A program made the position numbers and the translations under genes. Below are positions 25,105 to 32,424 of a DNA stretch of 32,675 bases, piece after piece (positions within the stretch are counted from its first letter, which is position 1; every line of letters starts with the position of its first letter). The notes beneath the pieces were generated by a model. That model ran no database searches and was not told the origin of the DNA. It worked only from the letters and a program-made list of their open reading frames with translations. Location of the stretch: contig JALFZG010000041.1 in NCBI GenBank assembly GCA_022784645.1, forward strand, positions 1-32,675. The letters are read 5' to 3'. The DNA comes from Bacteroidales bacterium (GTDB lineage: Bacteria > Bacteroidota > Bacteroidia > Bacteroidales > Paludibacteraceae).

Positions 25105-26046
25105 ATGATTGATATTCATTCCGCCATAGCCTCCCTCCGTTGGGATCGCGAACCACAAGGCTTATATGCGCCTATCGCCTACACGCTCGAGAGCGGAGGC
25201 AAGCGCCTTCGTCCAACTCTCGCACTCATCGCTGCTTCGCTGTACGGAAAGGAAGAAAACGCCCTTCCGGCAGCACTCGCGCTCGAGATATTTCATAACT
25301 TCACCCTCCTCCACGACGATGTCATGGATCAGGCTCCCATCCGCCGCGGACGGAAGACCGTTCATGTAAAATGGGACGACAACACGGCCATTCTCTCTGG
25401 CGACCAGATGCTGATTGAGGCTTATAAACAGCTCGAGAACATCGATGCACAACACCTCCCGCATGTGCTCCACCTCTTCTCCAAGATGGCCACCGAGATT
25501 TGCGAGGGACAGCAATACGATATGGAGTTTGAGAAAGAAGAAAAGGTTACGATTGAGGAATATATCGAGATGATCCGCCTCAAGACCTCGGTGCTGCTGG
25601 GGGCTGCGCTGGAGATTGGCGCGTATATTGCAGATGCGCCCGAGTCTGACAGACAAGCGCTCGAAGTCTTCGGTACGAACATCGGATTAGCGTTCCAAAT
25701 CCAAGACGATATCCTCGATGTGTATGGCGATGAAGCTACTTTCGGTAAGGCCATTGGAGGGGATATTCTTCAAAACAAAAAATCCCTCGCGCTCCTCATG
25801 GCGCTTCATCATGCGAACGAAGATCAGCTCTTCCGTTTGCAAGGATGGCTCCACCGAACCGAGTACCTGCCTGAGGAGAAAATCAAGGCTGTAACGGCTA
25901 TCTACAACGAGATTGGCGTTCGCGAGCTATGCCAAGCAGAGATGGACAGATATACGCAAATCGCTATCGAGGCCTTGAAGCAACTGAGCGTGGATGCCAC
26001 CCCTCTTCTGCAATTGGCAGATAAACTTCACCAACGTAATAACTAA
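25105..26046 (+). CDS. Polyprenyl (isoprenyl) diphosphate synthase
   Basis: 313 residues. A trans-type head-to-tail prenyltransferase that extends allylic diphosphates with IPP, for quinone side chains or carotenoid/lipid precursors. The substrate-binding GGKRLRP is followed by the first aspartate motif DDVMD (71-75) and the second, QDDILD (Asp201-Asp205). The fifth residue before the first motif is Phe (FTLLHDD), which in characterised enzymes tends to limit product length to about C15-C20, but chain length cannot be fixed from sequence. The ATG follows an A-rich leader. A hypothetical gene starts six bases after its stop and is probably co-expressed. Confidence 0.92.
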   Translation: MIDIHSAIASLRWDREPQGLYAPIAYTLESGGKRLRPTLALIAASLYGKEENALPAALALEIFHNFTLLHDDVMDQAPIRRGRKTVHVKWDDNTAILSGDQMLIEAYKQLENIDAQHLPHVLHLFSKMATEICEGQQYDMEFEKEEKVTIEEYIEMIRLKTSVLLGAALEIGAYIADAPESDRQALEVFGTNIGLAFQIQDDILDVYGDEATFGKAIGGDILQNKKSLALLMALHHANEDQLFRLQGWLHRTEYLPEEKIKAVTAIYNEIGVRELCQAEMDRYTQIAIEALKQLSVDATPLLQLADKLHQRNN

Positions 26047-26052
26047 CGCATT

Positions 26053-26808
26053 ATGCCATACCGCCGACTACCCAAAACTGACCAAACCCGCTTGAAAGCC
26101 CTTCAAGCAGCGGTCAATAGCGCTTCTGAGGCTGATTTCGGGCAGCAGGTGATTCCCTATCACTTGCTCACCGAAGCACAACGCCTGCTTATGAACTTCG
26201 AGAATCAGGTGCAGCAGTATCAGTCTAACAGGCTGACAAAGGTCAATGCCAATAAGAAATACCGCCACGATGTGCAGCAAGCACGCATGTACATTAGCCA
26301 CTTCATACAGGTTCTCAACATGTCCGTGATGCGTGGTGAGATTAAGAAAGAGCATAAGAAACTGTATAAGCTCGACCCCGATTCGCAGATATTGCCCGAC
26401 CTCTATACCGATGAAGACCTCCTCCTTTGGGGAGCGAACATCATCGAGGGTGAGGCTGCGCGTCAGCGGATGGGAGGCTTCCCGCTATATAACCCATCCA
26501 TCAATAAGGTGAAGGTGTTTTACGACATTTTCAAAGAGCAGCAGTTCAGCCAAAATATGCACCGCCGCAACAACGCGCGTGCCGTTACCGACATGACAGA
26601 ACTCCGCCAAATGACCGATGCGCTCATTCTTGAGATATGGAATCTTGTAGAGGAGAAATATCAGAATCTGCTGCCGTACGAACGCTTGCAAGCTTGTAAG
26701 AAATATGGCGTAATCTACTATTACCGCAAGGGAGAAAAACGCCTGACGCCCGAAAGCGATAAGGCCATCCTCTTTTCTCGCGCACAGCAACCCGAACTCG
26801 GTATCTGA
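26053..26808 (+). CDS. Conserved hypothetical protein, mostly helical
   Basis: 251 residues, no signal peptide or membrane segment, rich in Gln, Lys, Arg and Tyr. Probably a cytoplasmic helical protein. Notable stretches are MPYRRLPKTDQTRLKALQAA, VNANKKYRHDVQQARMYISHFIQVLNMSVMRGEIKKEHKKLY, GANIIEGEAARQRMGGFPLYNPSINKVKVFYD and EKYQNLLPYERLQACKKYGVIYYYRKGEKRL. The start MPYRRLP is familiar from unnamed Bacteroidales proteins, but I know no function. It lies six bases after the prenyl synthase gene, and its codon use fits its neighbours. Convergent with the next gene. Confidence 0.75.
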   Translation: MPYRRLPKTDQTRLKALQAAVNSASEADFGQQVIPYHLLTEAQRLLMNFENQVQQYQSNRLTKVNANKKYRHDVQQARMYISHFIQVLNMSVMRGEIKKEHKKLYKLDPDSQILPDLYTDEDLLLWGANIIEGEAARQRMGGFPLYNPSINKVKVFYDIFKEQQFSQNMHRRNNARAVTDMTELRQMTDALILEIWNLVEEKYQNLLPYERLQACKKYGVIYYYRKGEKRLTPESDKAILFSRAQQPELGI

Positions 26809-26810
26809 TA

Positions 26811-26869
26811 CCTTGCGAAGGGGCGAACCAATCACACAGCCGTTGCAATGCAACCTTGCGAAAGGGGCG
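26811..26869. repeat. Direct repeat of a mini-hairpin between convergent genes
   Basis: CCTTGCGAAGGGGCG (26811-26825) is repeated as CCTTGCGAAAGGGGCG (26854-26869). Each holds a small CCTT/AAGG hairpin. Between them is a linker with CCAATCA and a TTGCAATGCAA palindrome. The style matches the arrays at 19419-19585 and 28907-29159. Confidence 0.6.
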
Positions 26870-26873
26870 CTGA

Positions 26874-27476
26874 TTAGCGAATGATGGTAGTAGGCGTGAT
26901 GATGGCATCCACCTTGCGATCGAAACAATTGACCGGCACGTTGTCAACGATTTGGAAATCATACGCAACAGCCACTTTCTTTGCCTCTGGATGCTTCTTC
27001 AAGAAGCGGTCGTAATAACCGCCTCCGCGTCCAATCCGGTGCAAATGACGGTCAAAACCCACTCCCGGCACGATTATTGTATCGATACGTCCTGTGTAGC
27101 GCTCGCCAATCGGCTCGGGGATATTATATCTGCCTTTCTTCAGGCTCTCGGGACCGGTATATTGCCTAAGCTCCATCTTGTGCCCTTTCAGCACAACCGG
27201 CAGCAGCAACACCTTCGCATCTTGATACGCTTCTAGCAATGGACGAACATCCACCTCGTTGCGAATGGGATAATAGAGCATAATTTTGCGCCCTTCCTGA
27301 AACTCAGGCACCGATTCAAGGCGAGACACAACGGCTGTTGAGAGCGATTCTGCCTCCTCCTTAGGCATGGCTCGACGCTTCATTTCAAGATGCTGCCGAA
27401 GTGCATTTTTCTGCTTCTTATTGCGCCAATATGGTAAAAATCGAAGTAAGGAATATATCTGACTTTCAAATAACAT
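26874..27476 (-). CDS. 5-formyltetrahydrofolate cyclo-ligase
   Basis: 200 residues. It converts 5-formyl-THF to 5,10-methenyl-THF with ATP, returning stored folate to one-carbon metabolism. The family region begins at KNALRQHLEMKRRAM and contains IMLYYPIRNEVDVRPL, the substrate loop YNIPEP, IIVPGVGFDRHLHRIGRGGGYYDRFL (ATP-binding, Gly/Tyr-rich) and VAVAYDFQIVDNVPVNCFDRKVDAIITP. The first 20 or so residues, before KNALR, are an extra segment with some hydrophobic residues. The ATG at 27476 is the only suitable start and lies 27 bases from the -7 box. Single-gene unit, divergent from the lipoprotein gene. Confidence 0.93.
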   Translation of the reverse strand: MLFESQIYSLLRFLPYWRNKKQKNALRQHLEMKRRAMPKEEAESLSTAVVSRLESVPEFQEGRKIMLYYPIRNEVDVRPLLEAYQDAKVLLLPVVLKGHKMELRQYTGPESLKKGRYNIPEPIGERYTGRIDTIIVPGVGFDRHLHRIGRGGGYYDRFLKKHPEAKKVAVAYDFQIVDNVPVNCFDRKVDAIITPTTIIR

Positions 27477-27502
27477 ACACGATAATTATTCAAAAAACTC
27501 CA

Positions 27503-27534
27503 CAAAGGTACAACTTTTTTTTCATATAACCAAA
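27503..27534 (-). promoter_or_regulatory. Promoter of the formyl-THF cyclo-ligase gene
   Basis: On the minus strand there is TTTG (plus 27531-27534), a 20-base spacer and TACCTTTG (plus 27503-27510). It fills the 64-base gap to the divergent lipoprotein gene at 27541, for which I see no matching promoter. Confidence 0.85.
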
Positions 27535-27540
27535 TATTTC

Positions 27541-28899
27541 ATGCGAAAGAATCTGATTTATATGCTCCTGCTGCTGCCAATCCTGTTGGTAAGCTGCTTA
27601 GATGATAAAAACGAAACGGAAGTCAAGGAATATAACGAAGCACTCGTTACCGCTATGACGTTCTCCAAAAACGACAGTTTTCCGGGTTTGGCAGAGGCCA
27701 AGTTCACAATCATCACCAGCACCGATACGGGCCGCATTTACAACCCTGATTCGCTCCGATTCGGCACGCGTATTGACTCTGTGATACCATCGCTCAGTTT
27801 CAATCATACGCCGGCATATACGGTGTTCTACACGGGCGCTGATTCCACAGCTGACACCATCATTTACACGGGGGCCGACACCATCAATTTCTCCGTGCAG
27901 CCCGTACAACTCTTTGTGATGGCGAGCGATAAAGAAACGGGTAAGTATTATGAGATTTACGTAAACGTACACACCGTTGACCCTGACTTGTATCAATGGG
28001 AGTGCCTCAATGAGGAGGTGTTCCGCGCCGATGGAGCAGAAACGAAGGCCATGATGCTTGGCGACAAGCTGTTGTTCTTTGCCGGCAATGGTTTCCAAAC
28101 GCAATTATACACCTCTGCCAATGGTGCATCATGGTCAGCCGGACAAGTGGTTAATTCGCTCCCGGCCAATTGTGCAGTTAGGAAGATTCTGCAAGTGGAG
28201 AACACGCTCTACTACCCTTCTGGCGATAAACTCTATACCTCTACCGATGGCTTGAATTGGCAAAGTACAGACGTAAGCGGATTCAGCCTGCTGAACATGC
28301 TTTTCCTCTTCAACGACAGCATCTGGGGCATCGCTCAGCGGCCCGATCAGCAACTTCAACTCTGTAATATGGCACGCGGAGGAAGGATGGCACTCACCGG
28401 AGAGGTGCTGCCAAGCAATTTCCCCGTAAGCGATTATGCGGCCTTGCCCTTCACCTCTGCAAGCAACCGCAAACGCGCGATGATCGTAGGCGGATTTGAC
28501 TTACAGGGCAATAGTCTCAACACCCGATGGAATATGGAATATCTCAAAGGGAAGGGCTATTCTTTGGCCAATTTCTCGATTGAGCAACCCTCATTTGCTT
28601 CGCTTACCGGAGCATCGATCGTGCTGTACAACGATGAATTCCACATGTTCGGAAGCGTAAGTGAAGACAATGCATTAAGCGCTGATAACCAACTGATTTC
28701 CATCGATGAGGGCTTACATTGGACCCTGCCGGATACGACCAAGAACCAATTGCCCGAATCGTATAGAAGCCGCCAGAAAGCGAGCGTGTTTGTAGATAAC
28801 GACGCGCATTATATCTACATCATTGGAGGCCAAAGTCGCACCGAGTCCTTCACCGATGTCTATCGCGGCCGCCTGAACAAACTGACGTTCGTTAAATAA
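27541..28899 (+). CDS. Lipoprotein with DUF6242-like N-terminus and beta-propeller
   Basis: 452 residues. Signal MRKNLIYMLLLLPILLVSC with lipidated Cys19, followed by LDDKNE. The acidic residues after Cys fit the surface-export signal of Bacteroidota lipoproteins. The N-terminal region (about 30-150) has paired repeats around RIYNPDSLRFGTRID and FYTGADSTADTIIYTGADTINF, as in DUF6242 proteins. The rest reads as a kelch/BNR-like propeller (LYTSANGASWSAGQ, LYTSTDGLNWQSTDV, SIDEGLHWTLPD, YIYIIGGQSRTESFTDVYRG). Role unknown; such proteins may bind partners at the outer membrane. The family name is from pattern memory. No promoter is evident upstream. A palindrome spans its stop codon. Confidence 0.82.
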   Translation: MRKNLIYMLLLLPILLVSCLDDKNETEVKEYNEALVTAMTFSKNDSFPGLAEAKFTIITSTDTGRIYNPDSLRFGTRIDSVIPSLSFNHTPAYTVFYTGADSTADTIIYTGADTINFSVQPVQLFVMASDKETGKYYEIYVNVHTVDPDLYQWECLNEEVFRADGAETKAMMLGDKLLFFAGNGFQTQLYTSANGASWSAGQVVNSLPANCAVRKILQVENTLYYPSGDKLYTSTDGLNWQSTDVSGFSLLNMLFLFNDSIWGIAQRPDQQLQLCNMARGGRMALTGEVLPSNFPVSDYAALPFTSASNRKRAMIVGGFDLQGNSLNTRWNMEYLKGKGYSLANFSIEQPSFASLTGASIVLYNDEFHMFGSVSEDNALSADNQLISIDEGLHWTLPDTTKNQLPESYRSRQKASVFVDNDAHYIYIIGGQSRTESFTDVYRGRLNKLTFVK

Positions 28900-28913
28900 C
28901 TTATTTAACGAAC
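28887..28913. terminator. Perfect palindrome spanning the lipoprotein stop codon
   Basis: GTTCGTTAAATAA (28887-28899) and TTATTTAACGAAC (28901-28913) are perfect reverse complements around one base. The stop codon lies inside. It lacks a T-tract, so it may protect or end the transcript only partly. The next hairpin at 29007 is a better terminator. Confidence 0.5.
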
Positions 28914-28963
28914 TGTTCGCTAAGTAACGAACTGTTCGCTGAATAGCAAATTGTTTGCTCAAT
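28907..28963. repeat. Three tandem 19-bp units, each a hairpin
   Basis: AACGAACTGTTCGCTAAGT (28907), AACGAACTGTTCGCTGAAT (28926) and AGCAAATTGTTTGCTCAAT (28945) follow without gaps. Each has a central palindrome. The change from CGAA/TTCG to CAAA/TTTG in the third unit alters both arms and keeps pairing. Confidence 0.85.
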
Positions 28964-29006
28964 AGGCTACTATCGAACAGTATCTGCCATCAGCTATACT
29001 GCGGTA

Positions 29007-29044
29007 AATAATAAGCAGCGCTTTCGCGTTGCTTATTATTTTGC
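29007..29044. terminator. Strong hairpin terminator, possibly bidirectional
   Basis: AATAATAAGCAGCGC (29007-29021) pairs with GCGTTGCTTATTATT (29026-29040) over 15 positions with one G-T wobble, around TTTC, then TT. The A/T-rich outer stem supplies T-tracts on both strands, suiting its place between the convergent lipoprotein and acyl-CoA synthetase genes. Confidence 0.75.
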
Positions 29045-29159
29045 CCAATCGCATCGCGTCATTCACTTTGTCGCGAAATTGCCCAATCTGCATCGCGTAT
29101 CGTTCACTTAGCCGCGAATAGTATTCGCGCGCCAATCGCTTGCTCGCGCCTGCTATCAA
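29043..29159. repeat. CCAATC-linked repeats and mini-hairpins
   Basis: Two copies of a roughly 38-base unit start with GCCCAATC (29043 and 29081), each continuing with GCATCGCGT, TTCACTT and CGCGAA. After them come GCGAATA/TATTCGC and a GCGC...GCGC pair around CAATCGCTTGCTC. An open frame can be read on the minus strand here, but it has no protein-like features and is entirely repeat. Confidence 0.65.
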
Positions 29160-30812
29160 TCAGCTATATAGATACCGCTTGATACTCTTCTTTGGCGTCT
29201 TCTCAAACTCCTCTTTTCGCAGCTCAAAATCCATAATCTGCTCGTATTTGGGCAGCTCGCTGTTGACGTTGTCAATATGATTACGGAGCGCACGTTTCAC
29301 TCCCTCCTCGCCATGTTTGCGCAAACGCACCGGATCGGGATAGATGAGCGCGGTGATTTTTCCGCCACGATCAACCACGATAGCCTCCATCACATAGCGG
29401 AAAGAGCAAATCTTATCCTCAATCTCTTCCGGATAGATATTCTGCCCGGAGGGGCCTAAGATCATGTTTTTGCTCCGGCCTTTGATGAAGATATTGCCTT
29501 TCTTGTCCATCAATCCGAGGTCGCCGGTGCGGAGCCAACCATCAGCCGTGAACGTCATGCGGGTAGCTTCATCGTTTTTGTAATAGCCAATCATGAGGTT
29601 CTCGCCTCTCGTTTGAATCTCACCCGGAACATGAAGAGGGTCGGAAGAGTCGATGCGTACCTCCATTCGGGAGATGGTCTTGCCGCAAGACGTGGGAGCG
29701 AAACGTGGCCAGTCCTCAAACGCAATCAGCGGGCCGCACTCGGTCATGCCATAGCCAACGGTATAAGGCAACTTCATCTGTTTCATCGTGCGCTCCACCT
29801 CCTGATTGAGCGCTGCACCACCAATCATCACGTAGCGCAGGTTGCCGCCCAAGGCTTGAATGAAACGGTTCTTCACTTTCTTCCGAATGGGGATATTCAC
29901 CAATGGCGTATTCCAGAGCACACGCAGGAGCGGCTTACGCAGTTTCGGAAGGATAGCCTTGCGGAAGATTTTCTCCACCACCATCGGCACGCACACGATC
30001 ATAAACGGCTTCACATCGTTGAAAGCCTTGAGCAATTGTGTAGGCGAAGGCGTTTTGCCGAGGAAATAAATATGCAGACCGGTGGTCACCTCATAGAGAA
30101 ACTCCAAAACGAGACCAAACATATGGGCCATTGGGAGGATACTCACGAGCGTGTCGGTATCCTTGATGTCGCGCATGTGCTCATAAGCAGATGCTATATT
30201 GGAGGAGATGCTGCGGTAACTGAGCATCACGCCCTTGGGCGAGGAGGTGGTTCCCGAGGTATAATTGATTACCGCGAGCGCATCGAGGTCGCCGAGTTGA
30301 TAGTGCACATCGCTGAGTTGGAAACCGCCAGGATAGGCTTGGAGGAATGCCGTTTGCCACTGTGCATAGGCTTGTTCGATACCTTCATTGGCCGCATAGG
30401 CTAATTCGAAATCTTCGAGCAGGATAGCAGCTTGCAACTGCGGCATCTGCTGAGGATCAAGCGTTTTCCAAATAAAATCCGAGGCGAAAAGCATCTTCGC
30501 ATCAGAATGGTCGGTGAGATACATCACCGCCTCTGGCGTAAAGTCGGGCAGGATACTTACGGCTACTCGTCGTGCTGCCATGCAGCTCAAGAAAGCGACA
30601 CCCCAGTTGGCGCAATTCTTGCCGCAGAGGGCCACCTTATCGCCCTGCTTAACGTCCATCAAATCCATGAGCATCTCGATTTTGCGCATCGCTGTAGCCA
30701 CTTGCCCGAGCGTATAATCGGCGCCACCGTAGTAGTCGGTGAGAGAGGGTTTGTTCCAATGCGTTTGCAATCGAGTCTGAAAATGTGTCAAAAAATGTTC
30801 CATTTTATTCAT
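29160..30812 (-). CDS. AMP-binding long-chain acyl-CoA synthetase
   Basis: 550 residues, full length. An adenylate-forming enzyme that activates fatty acids to acyl-CoA (or acyl-ACP) through acyl-AMP. The P-loop-like motif YTSGTTSSPKGVM lies at about residues 183-195. It is followed by LPMAHMFGLVLEFLY, the GYGMTECGPLIAF adenine/acyl region, WLRTGDLG, KGRSKNMIL and the C-terminal catalytic Lys in KTPKKSIKRYLYS. The relative ILGPSGQNIYPEEIE is typical of Bacteroidales FadD-like proteins. The ATG at 30812 gives MNKMEHF, and the Met at 30803 is an alternative start. I see no consensus promoter directly upstream. It is a single gene, bordered by repeat-rich DNA on both sides. Confidence 0.93.
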   Translation of the reverse strand: MNKMEHFLTHFQTRLQTHWNKPSLTDYYGGADYTLGQVATAMRKIEMLMDLMDVKQGDKVALCGKNCANWGVAFLSCMAARRVAVSILPDFTPEAVMYLTDHSDAKMLFASDFIWKTLDPQQMPQLQAAILLEDFELAYAANEGIEQAYAQWQTAFLQAYPGGFQLSDVHYQLGDLDALAVINYTSGTTSSPKGVMLSYRSISSNIASAYEHMRDIKDTDTLVSILPMAHMFGLVLEFLYEVTTGLHIYFLGKTPSPTQLLKAFNDVKPFMIVCVPMVVEKIFRKAILPKLRKPLLRVLWNTPLVNIPIRKKVKNRFIQALGGNLRYVMIGGAALNQEVERTMKQMKLPYTVGYGMTECGPLIAFEDWPRFAPTSCGKTISRMEVRIDSSDPLHVPGEIQTRGENLMIGYYKNDEATRMTFTADGWLRTGDLGLMDKKGNIFIKGRSKNMILGPSGQNIYPEEIEDKICSFRYVMEAIVVDRGGKITALIYPDPVRLRKHGEEGVKRALRNHIDNVNSELPKYEQIMDFELRKEEFEKTPKKSIKRYLYS

Positions 30813-31100
30813 AATTGTGATACGTTTTCTTACCCAGCAAAAATCTTACCCATGCCGTTAAAATACCCGCAAGCTTAAGAAACTTTCACTTTTGCCCATT
30901 ATTTTTCACTTAAATTAACAATTTTTCCTCCATCATTGGCAGAAAATTTAAGAAACAAAATTTCTCAAAATTTTACAAAATTACTCGTTGTATTCAAAAA
31001 AAATAGCTTGCTCGTTGAAAAATCTTGTTATTTAAAAGAACAAAATTATACAAAATTACCAAAATTATTTCTCGTTCCTGAAACCCTCTTCTCCCTCGTA
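30813..31100. other. AT-rich non-coding stretch
   Basis: Beyond the acyl-CoA synthetase start there is no convincing gene. The sequence is AT-rich, with loosely repeated ACAAAATTAC and CTCGTT motifs (30970-31080). A 155-codon plus-strand reading frame from 30936 crosses the hairpin arrays and has no protein-like character. Confidence 0.6.
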
Positions 31101-31120
31101 AAGGGGATCGAGGGGGTCTT

Positions 31121-31295
31121 GAAACGCCCGCAGGGCAATTGGAACGGTCTCCGGCCTCTTGGAACGCGCCTTGGCGCTTTGAACTCCTGGAACGCCCGAA
31201 GGGCTATTTTGTATTGTTTGTTGGCAGGAGATATTATCTGCGTCCTAATCCGCTCCGCTCTCCGCCGCTCCGCCCCCTGGAACGCGCGCAGGGGG
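31121..31295. repeat. Mini-hairpins each preceded by GGAACG or a variant
   Basis: GCCC-GCA-GGGC (31126-31136), GGTC-TCC-GGCC (31146-31156, one G-T pair), GCGCC-TT-GGCGC (31166-31177), GCCC-GAA-GGGC (31194-31204) and CCCCCTG/CAGGGGG (31273-31295). The first four follow GGAAC or GAAAC directly, and in the fifth GGAACG lies in the loop. The stems vary and the lead sequence is kept. Confidence 0.7.
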
Positions 31296-31337
31296 TTAGT
31301 AAAAAACCACTATTACACACGCGCTACACACGGGATC

Positions 31338-31374
31338 GTGGAGGCAATGTGGAGCAATCGTGGTGCTTTCGTGG
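31338..31374. repeat. Four GTGG units at exactly 11-bp spacing
   Basis: GTGG starts at 31338, 31349, 31360 and 31371, mostly followed by AG and C/A-rich bases. Short, but the spacing is exact and parallels the 11-bp array at 21790-21843. Confidence 0.55.
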
Positions 31375-31395
31375 AGAGAGTTTTTCTTTTCGGAG

Positions 31396-31464
31396 TCCCC
31401 TAAAATCTCGGATTTTTTGGGGAGAGGAGGAGAAGCGCTTAAGTCTCTGACCCGGGATGAGACT
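31396..31464. other. Two stable hairpins in non-coding DNA
   Basis: CCCC-T-AAAATC around TCG pairs with GATTTTTTGGGG (about 31397-31422). AAGTCTC and GAGACTT (31440-31464) enclose TGACCCGGGAT. They may be terminators or parts of an unknown RNA. No gene boundary explains them. Confidence 0.45.
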
Positions 31465-31493
31465 TTCGTTAGCTATGCCCTCTCCGACGATTT

Positions 31494-31530
31494 CGTGACC
31501 TCATCTGATTCGTGACCTCATCTGATTCGT
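31494..31530. repeat. Tandem copy of CGTGACCTCATCTGATT
   Basis: The block CGTGACCTCATCTGATT occurs twice in direct succession, with a third, partial start (CGTAGTCCTCA) after it. Likely slippage. Confidence 0.7.
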
Positions 31531-31555
31531 AGTCCTCAAGTGCCGAATGCGAGTG

Positions 31556-31563
31556 CAAAGGTA
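31556..31563 (-). promoter_or_regulatory. Isolated TACCTTTG box on the minus strand
   Basis: CAAAGGTA on the plus strand reads TACCTTTG on the minus strand, a perfect -7 box. No TTTG is at the expected -33 position and no minus-strand gene follows. It may be chance or drive an unannotated RNA. Confidence 0.25.
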
Positions 31564-31589
31564 CTGCTTTTTTTTGATATGGCAATGGG

Positions 31590-31629
31590 TTGGTCCGGAT
31601 TGCGTGCGGTATTGGTCCGGATTACGTGC
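31590..31629. repeat. Direct repeat TTGGTCCGGATT.CGTGC
   Basis: TTGGTCCGGATTGCGTGC (31590) and TTGGTCCGGATTACGTGC (31612) are 22 bases apart, followed by a CCCAATGATTGGG hairpin. Confidence 0.75.
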
Positions 31630-31666
31630 ATGTGCCCCAATGATTGGGCAAAGCAAGAAAAAAAAA

Positions 31667-31755
31667 CAAGGAGTAACCGAAGTAACTTAGGTAACCATTG
31701 TTGAATATGATAAATTTTTTATTGCGGTTACCTCAGTTACTCCGGTTACTCCTTG
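31667..31755. repeat. GTAACC palindromic module A
   Basis: The left arm (31667-31696) and right arm (31726-31755) pair at 28 of 30 positions around a 29-base AT-rich loop. Each arm is three 9-base units. The middle unit has GTAACT instead of GTAACC in both arms, so the variant is matched. An AT-rich palindrome (about 31785-31830) follows. Confidence 0.9.
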
Positions 31756-31992
31756 TAAAAAAAATTTTTTGTGGCTATATATATAGGAGTTAATATAATA
31801 TAATATTAATATTATATTATATTAAAAGTTTTTTAGCATACTGATTTTTGCTGTTTATGTTATATTTTGTGGTCAAAATTGAGGTATAATACAACGAAAA
31901 TTCGTGAAAAAACAGCACTTTGAGGGGAAATCGGAGGTAAAAAGGGTATTTTTGGGGAGACAAAGAGAGAAATTGGGGAAAAAGAAAAAATA

Positions 31993-32104
31993 CAAGGAGT
32001 AACCGAGGTAACCCAGGTAACCGGCAACCCCAAACACCCTCCGGAGCAAGCAGCTCAATCAAGCATTCGATGCCCCCGGTTACCTCGGTTACCCGGGTTA
32101 CCCA
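31993..32104. repeat. GTAACC palindromic module B
   Basis: Left units GGAGTAACC, GAGGTAACC, CAGGTAACC (31993-32024) face inverted GGTTACC units (about 32075-32104). The cores pair and the spacer bases partly mismatch. The loop holds GAGCAAGCAGCTCAATCA, which recurs in module C. Confidence 0.88.
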
Positions 32105-32424
32105 ACGTGTGTTTTTTTTCGGAAATTGTGCTATATATAGAAGTTTAATAATATGATATATTATTAAAAGCATTTTCCCCATAAAAAAAGGCAGGAGGTA
32201 ACCGGGGTAACCAGGGTAACCGGAGTAACCGGCAGCCTCTATCAGCCTCGGGAGTAAGCAGCTCAATCAGTCTCGGTAGCCTTCGGTAGCCCTGGTTACC
32301 GCGGTTACCTCGGTTACCCAACGTGTGTTTTTTTCTGAAATTGTGCTATATATAGGAGTTTAATAATATATAATATTATTAAAAGCATTTTCCCCATAAA
32401 AAAAGGCAGGAGGTAACCGGGGTA
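32101..32424. repeat. Two copies of a roughly 216-bp unit carrying module C and the AT-rich palindrome
   Basis: CCCAACGTGTG at 32101 recurs at 32317, 216 bases on. About 107 bases after each are almost identical, including GTGCTATATATAG, an AT-rich palindrome around TAATAATAT/ATATTATTA, AGCATTTTCCCC and GGCAGGAGGTAACC. Module C lies between, with four GTAACC units (32197-32232) against five GGTTACC or GGTAGCC units (32275-32319). Confidence 0.9.

Noticed and set aside
28959..29159. 66-codon minus-strand frame beside the acyl-CoA synthetase gene
   Set aside because: It lies entirely in intergenic repeats and hairpins, including a strong terminator.
30936..31403. 155-codon plus-strand reading frame
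   Set aside because: It runs through AT-rich sequence and the mini-hairpin array with no protein-like composition or start context.
31440..31464. tRNA or other known RNA gene
   Set aside because: The hairpin alone has no cloverleaf partner arms or TTCGANNC-type loop. I found no tRNA or rRNA in the window.
31817..32266. 149-codon minus-strand reading frame with GY repeats
   Set aside because: It starts with TTG and is a translation of the GGTTACC units and AT-rich palindromes. The 9-bp period gives the GYPGYP pattern automatically.
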